Source of the DNA: Phanerochaete sordida
Taxonomy: Eukaryota > Basidiomycota > Agaricomycetes > Polyporales > Phanerochaetaceae
NCBI GenBank assembly: GCA_019973155.2
Contig: BPQB01000033.1
Span: 279,736 to 343,735 of the forward strand
Direction of reading: 5' to 3'
Length of the DNA stretch: 64,000 nucleotides
Below, one piece after another: positions 44,311 to 60,967 of the stretch. The translations under genes and the position numbers were made by a program. The notes under the pieces were generated by a model, which saw only the letters and a program-made list of their open reading frames with translations, had not been told where the DNA came from and did not search any database. Numbering within the stretch: position 1 is the stretch's first letter; every line of letters starts with the position of its first letter.

Positions 44311-44807
44311 GGACGTGTATGCTGGCTGGTTCTGTCTTGACAAATGTATATGTAATTCCATTCATTTCTGAGGTGTTGTTGCCGACCGTCTGGCATTGCC
44401 TGCGGGTGACGTATGCACGCATGATGCGACGGTAGGGCTCGAGCGCCACGACTACCGTCTCAAATCTGCTGTTGAAGCTTACCAGCACGGAGACGTGTCC
44501 ATTATTTCGAAGGTGAAAGGAGCATGTCAGAGTTCGCTCAGTATACCTATCGTACGAAGCCGTACACGGACTGGAAGTGTCTTGAGCTTTCGCAAGAAGG
44601 GCCGCTCCAGGCTTGACTCAGCCAGGCTTGCACACAACACGACATTCAGGAGCACAACACGACGCCGATAGCATTAATATGATGCGTAGGCGCAGGAGTA
44701 CAGCAGCGTCACAACAGTAGTATGCAAAGCACCAGAATCTGCGCAGCGGCCGCCGCCGCCCACTATATCACCACCATCCTCGCAGAACAATCTCAAAAGA
44801 GACACGC
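44311..44807. other. convergent spacer, no gene seen
   Basis: Between the stops of the proteasome gene (plus) and the small secreted protein gene (minus). It is richer in A+T, as expected for 3' regions. Confidence 0.45.
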
Positions 44808-45578
44808 TTAGAGGGGGATGCCGATGACGGAGATGAGGACGGAGACGTTGAGGCGGAGGATGATCTGCACGATCGAGCCGATGAGGCCGAGGACCGCGAC
44901 AGTGAGGCCGCCCGCGACGCCGCCGACGACGTTGAGGAGAAGCGCGACGAAGCAGCCGAGGACGTCACTGGGGCGGAGGTAAGAACGGAGCGGCGCGGCG
45001 TAAAGCGCGTGGACACATACCCGACAACAACGAGCAGGGGCAGGACGGCGGCGAGAGCGCCACCGCCGATGTTCAGGACGACACCGATGGCACCGAAGAC
45101 GAGCTGTGGGGCGCGTCAGCAGGTGAATGAGATGAGTGGGAGGGCAGGATGCTCACGATGAGGAGGTCGGCGACGAGCTGCGCGAGGTCGCTGATCGCGA
45201 TCTGCGCGGTGCCGTCGACGGTCGCGAGGATGACCTCCGCGGGCTGGCCGATGAGGCCCTGCACCTCGACGATGGACGCCGAGATCGTGGTCGTGATCTC
45301 GCCCATGATCGGGCGCAGGACGTCGAGCGTGCAGTTGCTCGCGGTGATGTACTCTGCGGGGGCGTCAGCGCGGGCACGACGGAGCGGGACGCGGGGCACG
45401 CACTGAGCTCGCCGACGGGGACCGAGAGGTCGTCGGTCAGGGTCGTGAGGATGCCCGCCGCGCTGCTGCAGCCGCAGCGCGCGAGGATGCTGTTGCCGTT
45501 CTCGAGGGGCGCGGCGGCGGCGGTCATCGCGCCGAAGGCGAGCGCGGAGAAGACGGCGAGGCTCTTGAAGGAGAACAT
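44808..45578 (-). CDS. small secreted or membrane-associated hydrophobic protein, family unknown
   Basis: Four exons (45404-45578, 45157-45353, 45021-45103, 44808-44967) give 204 residues. A signal peptide ends near 'TAAAAPLE'. The mature part has 'RCGCSSAAGIL' (CxC), one further Cys in 'SNCTL', then long hydrophobic helices rich in Val, Leu, Ile, Ala and Gly ('VFGAIGVVLNIGGGALAAVL', 'CFVALLLNVVGGVAGGLTVA') to the C-terminus. This layout recurs in basidiomycete genomes as lineage-expanded secreted proteins without an assigned role. It has a TATA box and strongly biased codons, suggesting high expression. Confidence 0.72.
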
Positions 45579-46808
45579 TTTAAGGAGTGTGGGGATTAAC
45601 GAATGTGGGTGGTGAGGCGGGAGAGGGAGGGGCTGCGGGAGAAACTGGTGCGAGGACGCTTGATGAGGACTACGCCTCCTGCTGCCCGCCCTTTATACGG
45701 CGGCGGGCGTGCTGTTGCGCGCTGTTTGTGTGCAGCCTGAGCTGCTCGTGTGTGCCATGGCCGCCATGCGGTCGGCCGTCCGTCGCGCGGTCAGGTGGCG
45801 TGCACGGCTTGCCATTGGCTGCACGACCCGAAACACTTCTCGCGTCGTCTAGCTGCGCAGAAGTACGCCTCATCATCACGCAGGAAGGATTGAGCCTGGT
45901 GCAAAGCTTAGCCCATAATTAAACTTGCCGATCCGACATGTGCACTTACCGACGGTACACCGCGCCACACTCGCGGAGAGCGAGACCGTAAGCTGTCTCG
46001 AGGCTCACGTCGAGCTCCAGTTTCAGTGCTAAAGCAGGCGTACCAGTAGATGACGTCGGTTTCGCGCTGCCAGTCTGGGGTATTCCGGGGTAGACTTGGT
46101 CCATAGCATCGCAACGACTGGCCGCTAACGGTCGCTCTTCCAGAAATCAACGCGGGGAAAGTATCCATCGGAGGGCGTATGGTTACAGCCGCGGGAGCGT
46201 GCGTTGCTACAGCAAGCCCTCTGGACGAAGGAGATTGGAGGACAAAGGCCTCCTGCATCGTCTAAATAGTGCACCCGCCATAATCAATCTTGCCGGAAAA
46301 GGCGGCAGCTTGCCCAAATGCGGACGCGTACGCACCGGTTGGTGCTCGCTTGCACTGCGTTCGGGGCTTCGTAGCACAGGCGTTATGGAGCTGACGACTT
46401 CATCGAGGTGCCCAGCAGCCTTCGGGAAGGCGCATCTGCAAGATTGAGTTGCGTGCTGGCAGCTTCGCGCTAGGCGCGGCCGACACGCCAAGGATGAATA
46501 TTTAGCGCCAGCGGGCGGGAATGCACAGCGTGGCTGCCGGCACAATGAGATATATCGGGTTCGGCGGGACGTACAAGCGGTGCGAAAGGCGGACGCAGCT
46601 GCAGTCTGTGCTACTATTTGTTGGGGGAGGGGGATTTTGCGCGCGCGCGGCGCAGGGACGAGAACGTGGCGTGGAGGTGGGGGGTAATAATACATTGTAG
46701 GGTAGGGGTAACCGTAGTCCGAACACAACCCTGGGAGTACACGAAAGAGCGAGGGAAGACAAAAGCACAGAGCAGATAGTAGCGGAAGCGTGGGCGCAGG
46801 AGTCGTCA
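45579..46808. other. intergenic, no gene accepted
   Basis: The left end holds the secreted-protein promoter. A minus frame at 45908-46258 (116 codons) contains a possible donor at its end but matches no family. Two imperfect copies of 'ccataat-aa-cttgccg' lie at about 45911 and 46278. The rest is unremarkable. Confidence 0.4.
45691..45697 (-). promoter_or_regulatory. TATA box of secreted-protein gene
   Basis: On the minus strand this reads TATAAAG, 113 bp before the ATG at 45578. Confidence 0.5.
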
Positions 46809-48579
46809 TCACGGACTTCGAGTCTCGCCTGCGGCCGGCGCCTGGGGCGGCGCGCTGCGATCGACGTACGGTGGTGGCAGTTCTTGCACGACGCCCGAGC
46901 CGCCATCGCGGTGCTGTATGATGATGTCGGGCTGGTCCTCGGGATCAAGCGCGGCGCCCAGGAGCGGCGGCGGAAGGGTGCCCATGCGGATGGGACGTGG
47001 CGACGCGGGCTGTGGCCCACGGGATGAGGAGCCCGCGGACTGGGGGCGATCTTGCAGCGCCTCACGGTGCTTCCGCGCTCGTCCGGATTCTGTGACAGAC
47101 ATTGCGGGCGTCGACTGGCCCTGCGAGGAGCGGGAGCCTGAGCCAGAAGCTGTCGCCTCCAACTCGCGGTCGAAGTACACTGGGGGAATAGGGGTGACTT
47201 GCATGAACGGTGTCGCGGACGGGCTGTCGGGCGCGTAGCCGGACTTTCCAGTCCGTGGTGTGGAAGCATACTGGCTCGCGGCGTCTACCTCGCGCATCTC
47301 GGTCTGCTCGCCAGAGGCATGCCAAGGTCTCGGCTGAGCGTCTTGATCGTCCCAGATTCCGCGCTGATCGTTCGCGGTCTTGCGCGGGCGGTAGCGGAAG
47401 TAAAGAAGCAGCGCGAGGCCAAGGATAGCCGGGATTCCGAGACCTAGCACTAGACCAAGAATCAGATGGATGGTATGCTGGTGGGCTGCGTCGGAAGCAG
47501 CTTGGACAGCAGCTTGGGATTCTTGTTGTATTTCGGCGGTGGTCTTGGAAGAGGAGACTAGACCGACGCAGTCGACATCTGTTGAGCCCTTGGTATGGAT
47601 GGTAGACGAGGACACGCCCCATTGTCCTGAGCTGCGACTGACGTGAGAACTCGTTTACCGAAAGACCTGGAGTTCTGACTTACGCATCTACGACGGACGC
47701 TAGAAACAGACAAAAGTTAGCACGCTGAACGTACCCGGCGTGTCTGAACGACACTGCGGAGAGGAAACGCCGGAATTACTCACCCATCAACTGTCCGTTT
47801 GGATCCGCTCGATCAATGAAGGTAAACACATCATCTTCCGCTGGCATCGTAACGTTCGTGATGATGGGCGACGTGAGGGCCGCTAGCACCACCGTATATG
47901 GTGGCTTGCCTCCCTTGATTGTCAGTCCCCATGGCTGGCATGTCGTGAGCGTGTCGGTAAAATTAGGGTGGATAGAAGGTAATGTCGATACGTCCGGAGG
48001 CGTGTACAAGCAGGAGGTGTCAGTCCCGGCTGTGAAACCTTAGCAGACTGCCAGATACGAAGCTGTACGTGGAACGTACCCGTTACATTGTACGTTATTG
48101 GTGACACGCCGCCTGTACCAACACCGGAACCGGCAGACGTCGTGGTCGTATTCGAGTCCAGTATAGTAAGTATGAGCGTCGAACCTAATTACCGGGTCGA
48201 TGAGGGATTCTCACACTAGCAAGACGTGAACATGCGCACCTGCTTTGTGCGTTACTTGCCATGACAGGTTGTTGAGGTCGCTGCCCAGGGACGTAGTGGT
48301 CGGGACGCCATTCAGTTCGAACGCCATAAGATAATAAGGCGGGACTCCGACAGCGGAGGCATCGGCGCCTGTCAGAGGCTCGACGACGATGGGTAGCTTT
48401 TGGCACTCCTGGAAGCTGTCGTCGAGGAACTGGCGACTCGTCAGTTGGTAGAGCGCGGAAAGCGAGCGCAGCAGACTTACGTTGTTCCCGAACTTCCACT
48501 GAAATGCATGATTCTGCGCGACTACACGTGGAAGGTGGGTGGCCAGACCCAGCACTAACACAGCCCAAGGTCTGTACAT
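46809..48579 (-). CDS. type I single-pass membrane protein with extracellular beta-rich ectodomain
   Basis: Six exons (48481-48579, 48240-48429, 48080-48184, 47784-48029, 47684-47699, 46809-47631) give 492 residues. Signal peptide 'MYRPWAVLVLGLATHLPRVV', an ectodomain with two repeats of the pattern 'C..w.G..pPY...a' ('VGVPPYYLMAFEL', 'IKGGKPPYTVVLAAL'), N-glycosylation sites, a transmembrane helix at about 272-296 ('LILGLVLGLGIPAILGLALL') with a basic stop-transfer, and a 195-residue Ser/Pro/Glu-rich cytoplasmic tail ending in a 'PPPYVD' motif. Such proteins are frequent in mushrooms and of unknown role, perhaps wall sensing. Intron 1 (51 nt) is in frame and stop-free; exon 5 is 16 nt. Confidence 0.7.
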
Positions 48580-54232
<5,653 letters not shown>

Positions 54233-54513
54233 GGCCACTCGAATATTACGCATGGCCGTCCTGGACCCTTATTTTATTTTATTGTATTACCGTCAAGCTC
54301 TGATACTTGCTGTGTGTTTCTGTACTTTACCTACTTTGCATTGCATGAACCGAACGCTACCTGCACGAGACTTTACCGTGGGCGTGAAACGGGAGATGGT
54401 TGACCAGTTTTGAGCAGTCGGTCTGTTCAAGCCCGGATTGGGCGCTTCCTCCTTTTCCTCGCCATCCAGGTTGCACCGTCCAGCTCAGCTGTCTTGCGAC
54501 GACCGCCACCCTC

Positions 54514-56415
54514 ATGGCCATTGCTCTCCGACGACGGTCGCTCCTCCGAATAGCCTTCTTCTTGGGGGTGATAGCGATCATCCGCCTCTTCGTCGGCTCA
54601 TCATCATCCTCCGCTTCGGTCACCTCTTTCTACGGCTCGGACCCCCAACAAATCCAGAAGCAAGGCGTGCTCGACCTCGTCACCCGCGGCGAGAAGCCCC
54701 TAGATGCGCGGAAACACACGTTCTTGCAGGTTCGCATGGGGAGGGATGAGAGGCCGGACATGTTCAGCGACGCGATCGACGATGGCATAGCGGACTATTG
54801 GGAGCGGTTTCAGAAGCCCTTGTACGTCGAGTGCTTTACCTACGCTCAGCCGGCTACTGACCCACGAGCAGCATCACTGGGCGCGACACCGCGTACATGG
54901 ACGCGCAATCCGTGCTGACCGCTATCGAGGAACTGCTGACGTTGAACGGATGGGTCGCCTCGAAGTGCGCGACGCTCACGCGCCCATTCGGCCAAAACAA
55001 GGACGACGACGCTTACGACGACCTCGCGAGCCAAGGGAACATGTACTACATTGGCATGGTCATCCACTCTGCGGACCACTTCCTCACCGATCAGCTCGCC
55101 GTCATCGTCCAACTCGCCCGTCGGCTCGGCACGTCCAACCTCTTCGTGTCCATGCTCGACTACGACTCGTCCGACTCCACCGAGACGCTCACCGACCTCT
55201 GTGAGGCTGTCTTGACGCTATTGGGCGTGCCGTATCGGATACGCCGAGTGCCTGGCATGACGGAGGACCCTGCAGCGGCCTACTACCCTTTGGAGGAGGC
55301 GCATACGCGAAATCTTGCGCTCGAGCCCTTGCAGGAGCTTTGGGATAAGCGCAAGATTCGTTTCAGCCGTGTCATCTGGCTCAAGGGCTTCACTTGCCCA
55401 AACGACATATTGGAGACGATCAGAATAAGCATGATCAACGATGCAGCCATGGTGTGCGGGATGGACTGGGCGGAACACAATGGCTTCTTCATCTTCTCTG
55501 ACCGGTGAGTCCGTGCGTTCAACTGCACTTATTTCTTTCTAACGAAGGCATAGATGGCGTACTCGCGACATCAACGGAGACCAGTTCCGCCAGTCGAAGT
55601 CTTCTTCTCTATCTTCCTCGTCGCTTAGCACCGTTCCTCCGCGAGACGGTGTTGGCGCGCAGCGATATGCCAAGCACCTTCCATTCCAAGTGTTCTGCTG
55701 CGAGTCTGGCACGCACGTCGTGGACCCGGCGCAGTCGTACTATGCCGGTATTTCGTACCGCGCGGGCACCAGCTACCACAACGCGACCTTACCAAACGAC
55801 CCACCGACACGAAGACCTGACGACCAGTGCCTCGACAGCACGCAGGCGTACTTCTGCCGCGACCTTTGGACATGGAAAGCGAAGGAGGGCATGAAGGACA
55901 TCGACGACGTCGACGCGCCCGAGAAGCCGCGCAACGTGAAGCGCGAGCCTCAATTCGCCCACCCACAGCCTCAGCAGAAAGACCCCGACGCCAACGCGGG
56001 ATCCGATTACGACGCTTCGGACCTGCCTAACTCCGATCCTCCTCCGCCAACGTCTGAGCAGCGGCTGACCGCTCCAAACTCAGTCTTCCTGCCTGCGAGA
56101 ATCATGGTGAACCCCCGTTGCGTTACGACGTACGCCGGCGTCTCTCACACTCAGCTTGCGTTGGACCTTTTCGGCCCGCCGGACAGGGAAGACCGTGACG
56201 ACGAGCAGAGAGAAGAGGACATCTTGCGCGAATGGGAGGGCGCCCCAGATACATTCGTCTGCCAGGAGCAACAGTGAGTGCTCACAGTCTTCGCAAGAAC
56301 GACTGATGCTGACATCCGAGCAAGGACGACTGGAGGACGACGCGCTGCGAAGAACCAGCGTCGTCTTGGATTTTCCATTCACAAGGAGCTTGAAGCTTCA
56401 CTTGGACAATCATAG
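54514..56415 (+). CDS. GT69 alpha-1,3-mannosyltransferase (CMT1/Cap59 family)
   Basis: Four exons (54514-54821, 54872-55504, 55554-56273, 56325-56415), 583 residues. A type II anchor near residues 11-28 ('IAFFLGVIAIIRLFVG') puts it in the Golgi. Family motifs are 'GRDTAYMDAQSVLTAIEELL', 'NMYYIGMVIHSADHFL', 'FVSMLDYDSSDSTETL', 'VIWLKGFTCPNDILETIRIS', 'AAMVCGMDWAE', 'WRTRDINGDQFR', 'PFQVFCCESGTHVVDP' and the C-terminal 'TTGGRRAAKNQRRLGFSI'. In Cryptococcus such enzymes build capsule or wall mannans; here a role in wall or secreted glycans is inferred. An insert rich in Pro/Asp/Glu (about 430-490) separates the last two conserved blocks. Confidence 0.88.
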
Positions 56416-56745
56416 AGCTCCGTATAGTATGATGCTTTGCTTGTGTGTATTTAATTACGGGAATAATCGGCGCATCTAGCTTTTGATCTGGATATCTCAC
56501 TCCATGCATACCTTTCCGTACACCCAGCTAGCATGGACATGAAGTTTCGAGCTCGAGCTGATTAACGGCGAGGGCGGTGGTCCAGGCAAGACTTTGAATG
56601 GCGCCCGAAGCATCACGTGACCCCAAATCCGCGTTCATTTATTCGCGGTCCTGACTCTGAACATAACCCTTGACTCACTCCGTCCTCGACCTCAAAACTC
56701 GCGCTCTGCGCCTGCTGAGGTTTAGCCTCTTCTCCCGACTCCAAA
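56416..56745. other. upstream region of ornithine carbamoyltransferase
   Basis: The promoter and 5' leader of the downstream gene; 'ttgactcac' at about 56669-56677 resembles a Gcn4/CPC1-type site (TGACTC), which would fit amino-acid starvation control of an arginine gene. No gene is seen. Confidence 0.4.
56670..56676. promoter_or_regulatory. candidate general amino-acid control (Gcn4/CPC1) site
   Basis: 'TGACTCA' on the plus strand, the full consensus core, lies about 70 bp before the start codon of an arginine biosynthesis gene. The site type and the gene agree; binding is inferred. Confidence 0.45.
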
Positions 56746-58069
56746 ATGCGCCCGCCGCATTTGATGACTCTTGCGGACCTCACTCCGAGGCAGATTGACA
56801 AAGTTATCACCCATGCTCGGTATCTGAAGCAGGTGTCCCTTCCATGGCTTCTACCGCAGGCACGCGAAACGGCCAAACTGCGCATGCCTTCGCAATCGCT
56901 CTTCAGCAAGTCCGTCGCGCTGCTCTTCTCGAAGCGTAGCACCCGCACCCGCATTGCGGCGGAGACCGCTGCGACCCTCCTCGGTGGACGGGCGCTGTTC
57001 CTCGGGCGCGAGGACATCCAGCTCGGCGTGAACGAGAGCGCGCGCGACTCTGCGCGGGTCATTGGTGGAATGTGCCAGGGTATTTTCGCTCGTGTTGGTG
57101 CGCACGAGGAGATAGAGGTGCGTTCACTTTGTCAAGCTAACATACACATCGACTGAAATGTCATCACAGGAACTGGCGAAGTATTCGCCTGTGCCCGTGG
57201 TTAATGCCCTCTCGTCACTGTGGCACCCAACGCAGATCCTGGCAGACCTGCTCACGCTGCAAGAAAACGCACACTTGTTCGACAAGAACCTCCAGCCACT
57301 GGTGTCTGACCCGAAACTGTTCGCGCGAGCGAAGCAGTTCTACCCTCTCTCCAAGCTGCGCCCTCTCACAATTGCGTACGTCGGCGACTCGGCGAACGTG
57401 CTCCACGATATGCTCGTCACCTACCCGCGACTTGGCCACCAGCTGCGTATCGCATCGCCAGAGGACGAGAAGTACCGGGCACCCAAGGAGGTCTGGGACC
57501 GTGTCGTTCAGCTCGAGTGCGACAAGAATATCTGGTGGGGCAAGGACCCTAAGGAAGCCGTCCAGGGCGCGGATGTCGTTGTCACAGACACATGGTATGT
57601 CAACTTGCACGCAAATCATCCGCCCTTCGCAGTCTGAATACGCTTTCAGGATCTCGATGGGTCAGGAAGCTGAAAAAGCCGAACGCCTGCAGGCGTTCCA
57701 AGGCTATCAAGTGACTGAGGCTCTCTGCCGAGAGGGTGGAGCGAACCCTGACTGGAAATTCCTGCACTGCCTGCCACGGAAGCCGGACGAAGTCGACGAC
57801 GAGGTGCGGCGAAATGTGGCTGCGCTCTGAGCTCGACCGTACTCATGGGATCTTCACCAGGTCTTCTACGGACCACGTTCGCTTGTCTTCCCAGAGGCGG
57901 ACAACCGCAAGTGGACGATAATGGCGCTGTTCGAGTGCGTATCGTTACTCTTTTTTCGAAGGACGATCTCCGCTGACCGGCCTTTCTACGATCTTCCAGC
58001 CTGATCATTGGCAAATGGGATCTCGGCCCGTACACTGAGCGGGAAGATCAGGGCTCGCAGGCTCGATAG
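56746..58069 (+). CDS. ornithine carbamoyltransferase (arginine biosynthesis)
   Basis: Five exons (56746-57117, 57170-57594, 57650-57803, 57861-57934, 58000-58069), 364 residues. The enzyme makes citrulline from ornithine and carbamoyl phosphate. Carbamoyl-phosphate loop 'SKRSTRTR', 'HPTQ' in '[13 protein letters not shown]', ornithine-binding 'SMGQEAE' loop, catalytic '[20 protein letters not shown]' are all intact. Opening '[12 protein letters not shown]' has no obvious mitochondrial presequence, and stops upstream in frame exclude a long extension without an extra exon. A 9-residue insert ('VSLPWLLPQ', 56833-56859) has GT and AG ends but, at 27 nt, is too short for a normal intron. Confidence 0.93.
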
Positions 58070-58392
58070 GTTGGATAGGTTGGGACTCGTGCTTCCGATG
58101 TTGTCTCGTAGAGTAGATCTTCGTGTTCGACGGCAATCTACGCGTACGCGCCGCGCGGTGACCTCCGACGGGAGCACTGTGGGGGTCACGAGTGTCACAG
58201 GAACGTTTGCGGGGAAGAGGAGCACGTGGCGTGACGTCACGTCTGGGGAAGGCGTTCAGTTGGGAATTCGACCCAGCCCGTATTTTATCCCAAACGCCGC
58301 TACGCCCTCTCGCTCCTCTCTCTCTTGCCCTTTCTCCCCCTCAGGGCTCCTCCTCCACGCTCTTCACAACTCTACTGCCCCGAACACCCACC
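58070..58392. other. upstream region of glycogen synthase
   Basis: Holds the glycogen synthase promoter, with a pyrimidine-rich leader from 58.31 kb. A 'tattttat' near 58280 may act as a weak TATA. No gene. Confidence 0.45.
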
Positions 58393-60967
58393 ATGTCAGA
58401 AGGCGAAGTCAAGCGCGATGTCAGAAACCCCTTGCTCTTCGAGTGCGCTTGGGAGGTCGCGAACAAGGTCGGCGGTATCTACACCGTCATCAAGACCAAG
58501 GTCCCTGTCACCGTCTCAGAGTTCGGCGAGCGATACTGCCTCATAGGCCCGCTCAGCTACAAGACGGCGCCGATGGAGGTCGAGGCTCAGGAGCCTCACG
58601 ATCCTCATCTCGCCGCGACCTTGGACTCGATGCGTAGCGCCGGAGTCAAGTGTCTCTATGGCCGATGGCTTGTCGAGGGTGCGCCCCGCGTCCTTCTTTT
58701 CGACACCGGCAGCCAGTACTCGCGCCTTGACGAGTGGAAGGGAGATCTCTGGAACCTTGCTGGCATCCCCACACCACCGAATGACCACGAAACCAACGAG
58801 ACGATCGTGTTCGGATACATAGTCGCGTGGTTCCTGGGCGAGGTGCGCACATTGTGACCCAGCACGAGCTTCTCATCGCTCACATCTGCGCAGTACGTCG
58901 CCCGACAGCTCAACACCGCCGTCGTCGCCCACTTCCACGAGTGGCAGGCGGGACTCGCGATCCCTCTGTTACGCAAGCGTCACGTCGACGTCACAACTGT
59001 CTTCACTACCCACGCTACGCTCCTTGGCCGCTACCTCTGCGCGGGCAGCGTCGACTTTTACAACAATCTCCAGTACTTCGATGTCGATCACGAGGCCGGA
59101 AAGCGCGGGATCTACCACAGATACTGCGTCGAGCGATCCGCGGCGCATTGCGCCGACGTTTTCACGACGGTTTCCCATATCACTGCGTACGAATCCGAGC
59201 ATCTGCTCAAGCGGAAACCGGATGGCGTCCTCCCCAACGGTCTCAATGTCGTCAAGTTCCAAGCTATGCACGAGTTCCAAAATCTCCATGCCGCGGCCAA
59301 GGAGAAGATCAACGAGTTTGCCCGCGGGCACTTCTATGGTCACTTCGATCTGGATCTGGACAACACGCTCTATGTGCGTCGACGCGTCTCATCATAATCG
59401 ACGGCTGCTAATGTCTCCCTCATTAGATGTTCACGGCAGGGCGTTATGAGTACAGGAACAAAGGAGTAGACATGTTCATCGAGGGCCTTGCGCGTACGTT
59501 CAATCAATCAATCGTTGAAGCCTCCTGCTGACCGCTCCTCAGGACTCAACTATCGCTTGAAGAAGGCTGGCTCGAAGACTACCGTCATTGCATTCATCAT
59601 CATGCCTGCGGCAACACACTCGTACACTATCGACGCGCTCAAGGGTCAAGCAGTAACCAAACAGTTGCGCGACACTGTGACTGAGATCCAGAACAAGATC
59701 GGAAAGCGGCTTTTCGATCACGCTATGCGTTCGAATGGGTATGTATCATGATTTGCGTCATTGTCTTCGCGTTTGACTTGCATTTCTAGCGAACATGCTA
59801 CGCTTCCTCTCCCGGAGGACATGCTATCTGACGAGGACAAAGTCTTGCTCAAGCGTCGCATCTTTGCGCTGAAGCGCAACGCGCTCCCCCCTGTCACGAC
59901 TCACAACATGGCTGATGACTCGAGCGACCCTATCCTCAACCAAATCCGCCGTGTTCAACTGTTTAACTCGGAATCGGATCGAGTCAAGGTCGTGTTCCAC
60001 CCCGACTTCTTGAACTCTAACAACCCAATCCTCGGAATGGACTACGAGGAGTTCGTCCGCGGCTGTCATCTTGGTGTCTTCCCTTCCTACTACGAACCAT
60101 GGGGTTACACCCCCGCGGAGTGCACGGTGGTACGTACTTGAATCTCCGACCTGCCCATGCCAGCGCGCTCACCTGCAAGTAGATGGGCATCCCGTCGATC
60201 ACGACCAACTTGTCCGGGTTCGGCTGCTTCATGCAAGATCTCATCGAACGTCCTCAAGACGAAGGCTGTTACATTATCGACAGGCGTAGCCAATCCGTCG
60301 AAGACTCCGTCAACCAGCTCACAGACTACATGTTCGCGTTCGCCACGAAGTCGCGCCGCCAGCGCATCAACCAACGGAACCGCGTCGAACGCCTGAGCCC
60401 GCTGCTCGACTGGAAGAACCTCGGTATTGAATACTCGAAAGCGCGCCAGCTCGCTTTGCGCCGCGCGTATCCCGACGCGTTCTACGGCACCGAGGAGGAC
60501 GAGCAATTCGAATTCAGCGGTCCAGAACGCATGATGCCACACTCCGTACCTGCAAGCCCGCGATTTAGGACATCGGGCTTCGCGACGCCTGGTGACCTCG
60601 GCACCCTGACGGAAGAGGTAGAATCATGCCAATGCTACATGTCGTTCGTTGTACTCACTCGCGATCACAGATGCAGGGATTGTCGACTAGCGACTACCGT
60701 GGCTGGCCCACCAATGCGGATGACGAAGAGGAAGGCTATCCTTTGTAAGTGGCGTGTCCTCTCAGGACTCCTTCCGAGATCTTACCTTGCGCACGCAGCC
60801 CGCTGGTGATGAAGGTCCGCTCCCGCGCGAGCTCGGTCGTGTCCGGCGCGAGCACGCCTGGCGGCGGCAGGTCCAACAGTCTCAGCGAAGGTGACCTGCG
60901 CAAAGCGGATGCAGTGCTCAGCCATGTCCACGACTACCAGTCAAATGGCGTCAACGGAAAGCATTGA
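58393..60967 (+). CDS. glycogen synthase (GT3)
   Basis: Eight exons (58393-58842, 58894-59373, 59427-59493, 59543-59738, 59790-60129, 60183-60617, 60671-60744, 60799-60967), 736 residues. Signature blocks are '[20 protein letters not shown]' near the N-terminus (UDP-glucose side), '[19 protein letters not shown]', '[14 protein letters not shown]', '[11 protein letters not shown]', '[20 protein letters not shown]', '[20 protein letters not shown]' and 'SGFGCFMQ'. Arg-rich '[20 protein letters not shown]' corresponds to the glucose-6-phosphate sensing helix. The Ser-rich tail ('[15 protein letters not shown]') offers the usual inhibitory phosphorylation sites. Cytosolic storage-carbohydrate enzyme; all expected regions are present. 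Confidence 0.95.

Noticed and set aside
45908..46258. 116-codon minus frame
   Set aside because: No family similarity and no partner exon beyond one possible donor; left as intergenic.
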